DNA of 37,288 nucleotides from a virus. This document shows positions 1 to 5,321 of this stretch, one piece after another. The stretch lies in the IMG/VR virus record IMGVR_UViG_3300009503_000052, positions 1-37,288 of that record. One strand, given 5' to 3'. The notes below the pieces were generated by a model. It was not told the DNA's origin and ran no database searches. It saw only the letters and a program-made list of their open reading frames with translations. Made by a program: the position numbers and the translations under genes. Position 1 is the first letter of the stretch. Every line of letters starts with the position of its first letter.

Positions 1-2
1 AT

Positions 3-92
3 GTGAAGAACAAAAGCTGGACAACCAACAAACGCAAGCGTAATAAGGAACAAACACTGGCTGATAAAATAAGATGGGAATATTGTTTTTGA
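3..92 (+). CDS. C-terminal end of a gene cut by the left edge
   Basis: An open frame of 29 codons enters from the left edge and ends in TGA. The encoded tail is basic (Lys/Arg-rich in the middle) and ends Trp-Glu-Tyr-Cys-Phe. A terminator-like hairpin follows within two bases of the stop, as expected for the last gene of an operon. If the contig is circular, this frame is the direct continuation of the frame open at the right edge. The family is not recognised, and a second frame is also open here for 13 codons, so the assignment is tentative. Confidence 0.4.
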   Translation: MKNKSWTTNKRKRNKEQTLADKIRWEYCF

Positions 93-93
93 T

Positions 94-122
94 AATAAAG
101 TTTTATAAAAGCTTTATTTTTT
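94..122 (+). terminator. A+T-rich terminator-like hairpin
   Basis: AATAAAG (94-100) pairs with CTTTATT (112-118). The intervening bases contain the self-complementary TTTTATAAAA, and a T run extends to 122. The stem is weak but follows a stop codon directly, so it may end the operon arriving from the left. Confidence 0.45.
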
Positions 123-365
123 AAGGATAAATTATAAACCACCAGAATTAAAATTATTTTAACAATATAATTAGTCAAGGCTCGTTTTCATTAGTTGAAA
201 CAATATTAAAAATCTGAAAATTTATTACAGCTCCCAATTAGAGTTCTCTTAAAAGCTTGAACCGCTTTGAATAGTCGTTGTAAAATACATTGTAGCTCCT
301 GAATTGTAAAAATTGAGAGATAAAGCTATGATTTTGCTTTCCTGTATATATCATATATATAGTAT

Positions 366-546
366 ATTCAAAAAATCCTTATTTTACAATAAGTTACAAA
401 TTTATAACAAGCCTTACAAATTTATAAGACTGCTTAAAAATTAGATATTCAAAAATCCTTTATTTTTCAACGAGTTACAATCTTATGAAACTTTTTAATA
501 AAACTATAAGTATTTTAAATAGTCTTTATTTTTCAATGAGTTATAT
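366..546 (+). repeat. Three degenerate 34-35-bp direct repeats upstream of the ubiquitin-like operon
   Basis: Copies lie at 366-399, 447-480 and about 512-546. They share the pattern ATTCAAAAA-TCCTT-TATTTTTCAA-YGAGTTACAA; the first two are most alike and the third is diverged. The intervals between copies are 47 and about 31 bp. The rest of 123-569 is A+T-rich with no convincing gene. One 17-bp motif ending in AGCTCC plus AATT also appears twice (around 222 and 288). The repeats end just before the promoter, so they could be regulator binding sites or remnants of a repeat array. Confidence 0.45.
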
Positions 547-569
547 AAGATAAAGCATTAAAAAAGATA

Positions 570-598
570 TTGAAAAAGTATAATATATATGATATGAT
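570..598 (+). promoter_or_regulatory. Sigma70-type promoter of the ubiquitin-like operon
   Basis: A -35 box TTGAAA (570-575) and a -10 box TATGAT (593-598) are separated by exactly 17 bp. The predicted start is near 604-606, giving a leader of about 50 bases before the first gene. Confidence 0.65.
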
Positions 599-606
599 AT
601 TATTAA

Positions 607-623
607 GGTATCCATTGGATACC
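607..623 (+). promoter_or_regulatory. Operator-like palindrome at the transcription start
   Basis: GGTATCC (607-613) and GGATACC (617-623) form a perfect 7-bp inverted repeat around ATT. It begins just after the predicted start of transcription. The position suits a repressor operator or a 5'-terminal mRNA hairpin. Nothing in the window directly identifies its binding partner. Confidence 0.45.
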
Positions 624-653
624 ATAAACAAAAAATATTTTGGAGGTGCCAAA

Positions 654-881
654 ATGGCAGGAACAATTTTTGAAGCAACAGGAGGAGTAAAGGTAGTGTT
701 TAATGGTGAGGTTGTCGCAGAGGTTGACAACCTCACCATTGACGCCCTGAAAAGAATAGCAAAAGAGCAGGGCGTGAAGAAATTCACCGTTGTTGACAGC
801 AACGGTGAAGAGCTAACCGCAAGTGACTTCCCCGTCACAGACGGGGAGGTCACCATTAAGCCCTACTACGAGGCAAAGTAG
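654..881 (+). CDS. Small ubiquitin-like (beta-grasp) protein, 75 aa
   Basis: Likely a protein modifier or sulfur-carrier-like beta-grasp protein, the substrate of the E1/E2/JAB set encoded next. The size (75 residues) and the alternation of predicted strands with one helix (roughly residues 30-42) fit the fold. The context, immediately before a ThiF-like E1, an E2 and a JAMM peptidase, is the main evidence. The start at 654 is chosen because GGAGGT lies 6 bp upstream; an upstream in-frame ATG lacks a site. The C-terminus ends Tyr-Tyr-Glu-Ala-Lys with no di-glycine, which is unusual for a conjugated modifier. Conjugation would need another C-terminal chemistry or trimming. The PRTRC protein C family is a possible distant relative. 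The gene contains four near-perfect inverted repeats. Confidence 0.6.
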   Translation: MAGTIFEATGGVKVVFNGEVVAEVDNLTIDALKRIAKEQGVKKFTVVDSNGEELTASDFPVTDGEVTIKPYYEAK

Positions 882-887
882 TAGGGC
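702..887 (+). repeat. Four tandem inverted repeats filling the ubiquitin-like gene
   Basis: Arms are 702-716 with 726-740 (15 bp, perfect), 783-792 with 800-809 (10 bp, perfect), 823-836 with 840-853 (14 bp, one T-G wobble) and 860-869 with 878-887 (10 bp, perfect, spanning the stop codon). Loops are 3 to 9 bases. A wobble pair is compatible with RNA rather than DNA pairing. The mRNA should fold into a chain of hairpins that ends in the terminator-like hairpin that follows. Confidence 0.85.
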
Positions 888-892
888 CACCA

Positions 893-926
893 AGAGGGAG
901 GCAAAAAAATGCCTCCCTCTTTTTTT
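893..926 (+). terminator. Intrinsic terminator or attenuator between the ubiquitin-like gene and E1
   Basis: An 11-bp perfect stem (893-903 with 910-920) with a six-A loop is followed by a T run of six more bases, the classic intrinsic terminator. The ribosome binding site of the next gene (GGGAGGTG, 927-934) begins directly after it. No promoter is evident between them, so the enzymes probably depend on readthrough, which would keep them less abundant than the modifier. Confidence 0.8.
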
Positions 927-938
927 GGGAGGTGAAGC

Positions 939-1553
939 ATGAGAGAAATTTATCAAAGACAGCAAGAGATAGGGCTCCGCAAATATGGGAGGGCCCTTGT
1001 GGCTGGGTGTGGCGGGGTTGGGAGTTGGACTGCACTGTTCCTCGCACTTTCAGGAACAGCTGAAGAGATCATTCTCGTGGACGAAGACATCGTAGAAAAA
1101 TCCAACCTGAATCGCACTCCTTTCAAATACGAACACGTGGGCCGCAACAAGGCCCACGCCCTCCGGGAGATCATCATCGAAAGAAGACCGTTTTTGAGAG
1201 TCATTTCCTACTCCAGCTGGTTGGAGGATGTGAAGGACCAGCTGGAGGGAGTGGACCTCTTCCTCGATTGCCGGGATGTAGTCGATATATACTCCGCGAG
1301 ATCTCCAATTCTCGCGGGGTACGACAAGGAAAATATATCTTTGTCTGTCAATTTCAAAAATGACCGTGTATTTGATAGCGGAATTGACAGGCACGGATAT
1401 ACCGGGGCGTGGCTCATTCCTCCTGTAATGTGTGCGTCCCTGATTATTCTTTATATTACTCAAAACTATATTTCTGAAAGTAAAAATGTAACTCTCAATG
1501 TGAGAGAGTTATTGGACAAAATTTTAAGAGGAGGCAGAGATGATAGAAATTAG
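939..1553 (+). CDS. E1/ThiF-family adenylating enzyme, compact form (204 aa)
   Basis: E1-like enzymes activate the C-terminus of ubiquitin-like proteins by adenylation. The Rossmann glycine motif GCGGVGS is at residues 23-29, followed by VDEDIVEKSNLNR (47-59), which supplies the acidic and Asn/Arg residues that bind ATP. FLDCRD (108-113) matches the MoeB/ThiF motif carrying the Mg-binding Asp. At 204 residues it is shorter than MoeB or ThiF (about 250) and lacks the CxxC zinc pairs. Cysteines are only at 24, 111 and 165, so a classical thioester cysteine is not obvious. GGGAGGTG lies 5 bp before the ATG. The 3' end overlaps the E2 gene by 14 bp, implying translational coupling. Hairpins also run through this gene. 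Confidence 0.85.
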   Translation: MREIYQRQQEIGLRKYGRALVAGCGGVGSWTALFLALSGTAEEIILVDEDIVEKSNLNRTPFKYEHVGRNKAHALREIIIERRPFLRVISYSSWLEDVKDQLEGVDLFLDCRDVVDIYSARSPILAGYDKENISLSVNFKNDRVFDSGIDRHGYTGAWLIPPVMCASLIILYITQNYISESKNVTLNVRELLDKILRGGRDDRN

Positions 1554-2303
1554 GAGCAGAATAAGAGAAGAAGTCAAAAATTTTGAAAGAGTTTTCGAAG
1601 TGTCAATTGGCACTTTGAAAACTAAAATTTTTGTGCAAGGCGATCGCCTTGCCGGTAACTACTCTCCCGAAGAAGACGGGAGAGTAATATCAATCTATTG
1701 CAGAGGATTTGTGAGTATCGCCTCGCCACCACGGCGTGAAGGCGACATTCAACAAATCCAGATTTGGAGAGGGAATTTGAGCGTATGCCTTGACTTGGAG
1801 TCCCCCTCTGAAGACAGTATTGCCAAAAAATATGTTGATGAGTTCCACAATACCCTCGCCGTGGTGGACTGCTACGGCAATATATACTTCATAGACTTCA
1901 TCCACGACAGCGACCAGGGGAAGGACTTCCTACCAACATTTTTCGAGATCCTGAAGCAGGAAGAACATCCCCTGGTCGAGGAGTGGTGGGAGATGTTCTT
2001 CGAACAGCAGCTCTTCCGAACTTTGCATTCCGAGGTTTTGCAATTCGCAAAAAACCTCAGAATAGCAGGAAAAGTAAAAAGGATTGTTGAAGAGCAACTT
2101 CAAAGCCAGTACAACAGTCAAATTGCTGCACTGGCGGAGGAAATCGAAGAACTGAAGCAGGAGCAGCTGAGGAGAGCAGAAATAGAAATATGGGGGGCAT
2201 TTCTTGCAGGGATTGAACTCTCTGCAGGGCAAGCATGGAAAGTTAATGACGGATTATTGCAATATTCCAAAAAAATAGTTGTCAAGCATATAAAGCTTGA
2301 CAA
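1035..2303 (+). repeat. Series of inverted repeats inside the E1 and E2 genes
   Basis: Pairs seen by eye: 1035-1042/1052-1059 (8 bp), 1136-1143/1151-1158 (8), 1211-1221/1237-1247 (11), 1290-1301/1310-1321 (12, one T-G), 1593-1620 (14-bp palindrome with two G-T pairs), 1635-1652 (18-bp perfect palindrome), 1660-1669/1677-1686 (10), 1911-1921/1978-1988 (11, long loop with a nested pair) and 2279-2287/2295-2303 (9). All lie within coding sequence. Such density was not seen in the late operon. G-T wobbles favour RNA-level pairing. Confidence 0.8.
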
Positions 2304-2628
2304 TAAAATAGTTGAGGCTCCTCGTGGAAAATACTATGTTAAAGGGCTCACAATCAAATACTCTCCAGACGAATTCATCAGAGCATGGGCGGGTAGATGG
2401 TATCACCCGAACATTTCTGATAGTGGTTTAGTTTGTCTTGGAGATGTAAAAAACGGTAGTGATGGACTGTTGGAGCATCTGAAAAGAATTCATATGTTGC
2501 CAGAATTGCTCCAGACAATCAATCTTGATAGTTCATACGACGGACAGGCGAAAAATGACGCTTGGGATGATTGGGAGCAATCTTCCATAGACAGTGAGGT
2601 CTTTGACCTTACAATAACAACTGAATAA
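1540..2628 (+). CDS. E2 ubiquitin-conjugating-like protein with large N-terminal extension (362 aa)
   Basis: Likely accepts the modifier from E1 and passes it to a target. The diagnostic part is Y-H-P-N-I at 288-292 followed by G296 and C299-L-G-D302. Eukaryotic E2s carry the HPN motif with the catalytic Cys eight residues after the Asn, and here N291 to C299 has exactly that spacing. Residues 1-175 are not recognised; about 178-215 are predicted coiled coil, possibly a dimer or target-binding arm. PRTRC protein B and BilB are the nearest known contexts for such E2-like proteins. GAGGAGG lies 5-6 bp before the start, inside the end of the E1 gene. The gene carries several inverted repeats, including a perfect 18-bp palindrome at 1635-1652. 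Confidence 0.8.
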   Translation: MIEIRSRIREEVKNFERVFEVSIGTLKTKIFVQGDRLAGNYSPEEDGRVISIYCRGFVSIASPPRREGDIQQIQIWRGNLSVCLDLESPSEDSIAKKYVDEFHNTLAVVDCYGNIYFIDFIHDSDQGKDFLPTFFEILKQEEHPLVEEWWEMFFEQQLFRTLHSEVLQFAKNLRIAGKVKRIVEEQLQSQYNSQIAALAEEIEELKQEQLRRAEIEIWGAFLAGIELSAGQAWKVNDGLLQYSKKIVVKHIKLDNKIVEAPRGKYYVKGLTIKYSPDEFIRAWAGRWYHPNISDSGLVCLGDVKNGSDGLLEHLKRIHMLPELLQTINLDSSYDGQAKNDAWDDWEQSSIDSEVFDLTITTE

Positions 2629-2640
2629 GGAGGAGTAAAA

Positions 2641-3225
2641 ATGAAGAAAAAAGAAAAAAAGATTGAAAAAACAATTAGTTTTGGTAGTGTTTTTGATAGT
2701 GAGCTCAAGATTGTATCTCCTGTTGTAATTATTCCGCAGAGGGTGAATAGCATTGTACGGTATATCCAGAGCAAACTCAACAACAATGAATTTTCGCTGT
2801 TGCTGAAAGGGTGCTGGACTGAAAACGGCTATGCTCTCTCAAAAGAATATTATATTCCCCTGCAAGAGGTAAGTTCCACTTCTGTTGATTACAAAGAGGA
2901 TTTATCTCTGTTGTCTTCAGAGTGGAACACTATTTACCATAGCCATCCGTTTAGCAGTGGCACTCCTTGTTTTTCAGAGGCAGACAGAACCAGTATCAAC
3001 TGCAACTTTACATGCTCTCTTCTGGGAACAAGGGAGGGCATAAAGGTTGCTAATCTATCATTCTTTACGGGAGTTTGTATGGTGCAGGTTCCTGCTGAGG
3101 TTGTAATTGTAGACGATGAAATAGAGCCAGTAGATATTAGCAAGATTACAGAAAAGAGATTTGAATACTACAATTGGTATTTGAATAGAAATTTTAAAAA
3201 CGACGATGATTTAGAGATTTTGTAG
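2641..3225 (+). CDS. JAB/JAMM metallo-isopeptidase (194 aa)
   Basis: Predicted zinc peptidase that removes or matures the ubiquitin-like modifier. JAMM residues are visible: E50 in a NEFSLLL segment, H100-S-H102-P, then S112 and D115 in FSEAD. The His-to-Asp loop is two residues longer than in CSN5 or Rpn11, as often in prokaryotic JAB proteins. The first 20 residues are Lys/Glu-rich and may be a flexible tail. GGAGG lies 7 bp upstream, and the gene follows the E2 gene by 12 bp. The set resembles PRTRC protein A, BilC and Cap3 contexts. Hairpin density is lower here than in its neighbours. Confidence 0.82.
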   Translation: MKKKEKKIEKTISFGSVFDSELKIVSPVVIIPQRVNSIVRYIQSKLNNNEFSLLLKGCWTENGYALSKEYYIPLQEVSSTSVDYKEDLSLLSSEWNTIYHSHPFSSGTPCFSEADRTSINCNFTCSLLGTREGIKVANLSFFTGVCMVQVPAEVVIVDDEIEPVDISKITEKRFEYYNWYLNRNFKNDDDLEIL

Positions 3226-3238
3226 GGAGGAGGTGTTT

Positions 3239-3490
3239 ATGCCGAGGGTAACAAGAATAAGAGTTCCAACCAATGGGAGCATATTCCATTGGTTTTCTTC
3301 CAGCTTTGGAGTTGGAGGATTTGAAAACTATGAGCCAGAACAAATTGAGGCTATATTAAGAGCTTTATACCAGTTGCTTTATGTATGTGGGAGCTGGGAG
3401 CTTTGGTTCATAGGAAAGGTGCTCCTGAAGTTATCTGATTATCCAGAACTTCAGGAAAAGTTTCTTGATGAGTTGGAGCTGTTTAAATAG
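3239..3490 (+). CDS. Unknown protein at the end of the ubiquitin-like operon (83 aa)
   Basis: No family is recognised. It begins basic (PRVTRIRV), has a Ser/Phe/Gly-rich segment (about 16-28) and continues with two aromatic-rich helices and an acidic end. ATG 3239 is preferred because GGAGGAGG sits 6 bp before it; an in-frame GTG two codons earlier overlaps that site. It follows the JAB gene by 13 bp and is followed by a terminator, so it belongs to the operon. It could be a target adaptor or a structural partner of the E2. Two perfect inverted repeats lie within it (3268-3276/3286-3294 and 3423-3432/3447-3456). Confidence 0.65.
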   Translation: MPRVTRIRVPTNGSIFHWFSSSFGVGGFENYEPEQIEAILRALYQLLYVCGSWELWFIGKVLLKLSDYPELQEKFLDELELFK

Positions 3491-3507
3491 GCTCCATTTC
3501 ATCACAG

Positions 3508-3535
3508 AGCCTCTGGTATTTCCAGAGGCTTTTTT
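3508..3535 (+). terminator. Intrinsic terminator of the ubiquitin-like operon
   Basis: AGCCTCTGG (3508-3516) pairs with CCAGAGGCT (3522-3530) around a five-base loop, followed by a T run. It lies 18 bp after the last stop codon of the operon. Confidence 0.85.
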
Positions 3536-3581
3536 ATTGGTCTTTTAAAGGCTCGTTTTAGGCTCGCAATAAAAGGGCAAT

Positions 3582-3613
3582 AAAAAACCCCGGGCGGGGC
3601 ACTCACCCGGGGT
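3582..3613 (-). terminator. Terminator of the convergent cysteine-rich gene
   Basis: On the minus strand, ACCCCGGG (3613-3606) pairs with CCCGGGGT (3594-3587), followed by six T (3587-3582). It lies a few bases after the stop codon of the leftward gene and faces the terminator of the ubiquitin-like operon. Confidence 0.75.
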
Positions 3614-3617
3614 GGGA

Positions 3618-4043
3618 TTATTCCCCAAACAAAGAGAAATATTCGTTGCAGGTGCAACGAAATTCTCCGTTGCACCTGCAACAAGGAGAGGGCAGAGAAG
3701 GGGTAAACACCACCGCCTCAGAGGTGGTGGTGTTCACCTCGTAGTTTCTCTTTGGATCCGCTTCCCATGGATCCAGGAGAGAAACATCATATCCCTCTCT
3801 ACCCCCCCTATGGGGAGGAACAGGTATCTCCACCCTGTCTCCCTCTGCTTCCAGAGAGAGCAGGGTAAAAGAATACCTGCCCTCCCCTCCGAGTTGCCCC
3901 TCGCAGGGGTAGTGACAGGAACATTCATGTTTCGCCCCTGCGTTGAGGAGAAGTGAGGTAAACTCCTCGGGGGCATAAGTTACCCTTCGGTAATGCTTTG
4001 CCCCCCAGTCTTCCTCGTATCCGAGGAGGGCATAGAGTTTCAT
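3618..4043 (-). CDS. Cysteine-rich protein of unknown function (141 aa)
   Basis: No family is recognised. Cysteines cluster in CSCHYPC (about residues 41-47) and near the C-terminus in CCRC followed by CTC (about 121-131), suggesting zinc binding. The middle is rich in Gly, Pro and charged residues. AAAGGAGGTG precedes the ATG by 8 bp and a near-consensus promoter lies just upstream, so strong expression is likely. It is a single-gene unit convergent with the ubiquitin-like operon and shares its higher G+C and hairpin-rich coding style. A 15-bp inverted repeat (3645-3659/3668-3682) encodes the C-terminal cysteine cluster. It may be acquired together with the operon and could be a substrate or regulator; this is inference. 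Confidence 0.7.
   Translation of the reverse strand: MKLYALLGYEEDWGAKHYRRVTYAPEEFTSLLLNAGAKHECSCHYPCEGQLGGEGRYSFTLLSLEAEGDRVEIPVPPHRGGREGYDVSLLDPWEADPKRNYEVNTTTSEAVVFTPSLPSPCCRCNGEFRCTCNEYFSLFGE
3645..3738 (-). repeat. Two long inverted repeats in the cysteine-rich gene
   Basis: 3645-3659 pairs perfectly with 3668-3682 (15 bp, 8-base loop). 3702-3719 pairs with 3721-3738 (18 bp with two non-Watson-Crick positions, one-base centre). A shorter GGATCC-centred pair follows at 3753-3759/3769-3775. Confidence 0.8.
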
Positions 4044-4072
4044 TTTTTTTCACCTCCTTTCTTTTTATTTTA

Positions 4073-4101
4073 ATTATAGCTTATTAGGATAAAGAAGTCA
4101 A
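4073..4101 (-). promoter_or_regulatory. Near-consensus sigma70 promoter for the cysteine-rich gene
   Basis: Read on the minus strand, TTGACT (4101-4096), 17 bp, then TATAAT (4078-4073). The start codon is about 30 bp downstream of the -10 box. Confidence 0.8.
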
Positions 4102-4961
4102 TATCTTTTTATTTACATAGAAAAAGAGAAAGTTATTGAAAAACAAGAATTATTTAAAAATTTTATAGCTTTATTAAAAAATTAAAACACCTTTTTTATT
4201 GGGGCTTCTTGTATATTCTCTTATTGGACTTTATCACCTCAATCTCTTCAGGACTTGACAGAAATGAAAAAAAATATCAATAGTCTTTTTATCTATATCT
4301 CTTATGCTTTTTAGTTTATCTTTATTTTCTCTTTTATTCTCTTATTTATTTCTTTTTCTTATTTTTCTTTTCTATTCTTTTATTTATCTTTTCTCTTTGT
4401 TTTTTCTTTTGGTTACTTTGTTTATCTTTTTCTTTTTTGTTTTCTTACTTTCCGTCTTTGTCTTTAAGAACTCTATCCTCTATAAGAAAAAGAAAAATAT
4501 CTTATCTGTCTATGTCTACTGGTTACTGCATTGGTTATCTGATTTCAGTTGTGTGGGGTGTTTATCCAACTACCCCCAAAAAAAATTTTTTATTTACAGC
4601 TAATAAAAAATAATTAAACTATAATTAAATTAACTAATCTTTTAATAACTGAACTACTAAAGAGAAATATTACAGAAAAGTATTATGTTGTTTTTCTTTT
4701 TTGGTTAGATTTATCTGTTTAATATTAATCTTATCTATGGCAATATATTGCCAAGAATAAAATTCTTTTATATTTCAAAGAGTTATGGTGTTAGAAGTGT
4801 GAAAATTTAACATAATATGGCAGAATGTAGGTGATATAATCCCGATATTGACGGCATATGGTATGGCAAAGATGGTATGATTTTTAATGAGATTTATTGG
4901 ATAATGGATATTGTAAAAGATATTTTATAGTGTTAAAAAGATAATATAGGGGGGTATAAGG
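4102..4961. other. Gene-free A+T-rich region with a pyrimidine-rich tract
   Basis: No supported gene. From about 4290 to 4460 the plus strand is dominated by T and C in irregular CTTTT/TTATT runs. An open frame here would code almost only for Leu, Phe, Ser and Tyr and has no ribosome site, so it is not called. Strand asymmetry of this kind could mark an unwinding, packaging or recombination site. The stretch separates the ubiquitin-like module from the late operon. Confidence 0.5.
4832..4840 (+). promoter_or_regulatory. Extended -10 promoter candidate for the late operon
   Basis: TGATATAAT (4832-4840) matches the extended -10 form TGn-TATAAT. No good -35 is seen at the usual distance, which extended -10 promoters can tolerate. 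It lies about 120 bp before the first late gene. Confidence 0.45.
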
Positions 4962-5321
4962 GTGGTGTATATAATCAAAGACTATGGGAAGAAGAAGGTT
5001 CAGGAGAGGGCTATTGGTGAGATGTTAGAGAGGGCTTGTAGCAGGGTTAGTGGTAGTTATAAGCCGAAGTATGATGAGCTAATGGAGAAGGCAAAGGTTC
5101 ATGCTAAAAAGGTAGAAGAGGTATTAAAGGATATGGGGATAGAGATGATAAAGAAGATAGAAATCAGGAAACCTTCTGATTTAGACAAGGTAGCAAAGCC
5201 AGTAGAAACTCAGGGAATAGAAGTGATAGATAAAAGCCAGTTAAAGGAGGCTTTTATAGATGTTAAAGTTAATGAGAAAAATTATAATGATGTTCAGGTT
5301 GGTGGGATAAAGAAGAGATGA
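4962..5321 (+). CDS. First late-operon protein, unknown (119 aa)
   Basis: Unrecognised, basic and mostly helical, with a Lys/Glu-rich central helix (about 40-75). It starts with GTG (a second GTG follows directly), with AGGGGGGT about 6 bp upstream. Its end overlaps the portal start by 4 bp (ATGA), so the two are translationally coupled. Position suggests a small packaging or head-associated protein, but no small-terminase motif is clear. Confidence 0.7.
   Translation: MVYIIKDYGKKKVQERAIGEMLERACSRVSGSYKPKYDELMEKAKVHAKKVEEVLKDMGIEMIKKIEIRKPSDLDKVAKPVETQGIEVIDKSQLKEAFIDVKVNEKNYNDVQVGGIKKR

Noticed and set aside
222-317. Degenerate CRISPR-like pair near the AGCTCC motif
   Set aside because: Only two weakly similar copies were found and no array continues.
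570-653. Longer N-terminus of the ubiquitin-like protein from an upstream ATG
   Set aside because: The upstream start would overlap the promoter itself and lacks a ribosome site; ATG 654 has GGAGGT.
1050-1463. Minus-strand frames antisense to the E1 and E2 genes
   Set aside because: No ribosome sites or recognisable motifs; they mirror the real genes.
1635-1652. HIP1 (GCGATCGC) as a sign of a cyanobacterial origin
   Set aside because: Only one occurrence was noticed, within a larger palindrome that belongs to the hairpin series.
3612-3956. Plus-strand open frame opposite the cysteine-rich gene
   Set aside because: The minus-strand frame has a strong promoter, ribosome site and terminator; the plus frame has none.
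4304-4603. A 99-codon open frame coding mainly for Leu, Phe, Ser and Tyr
   Set aside because: It lies in the pyrimidine-rich tract, has no ribosome binding site, and its composition follows directly from T-rich DNA.
4849-4885. TTGACG/TATGAT promoter before the late operon
   Set aside because: The spacing is 22 bp, too long; the extended -10 upstream is the better candidate.
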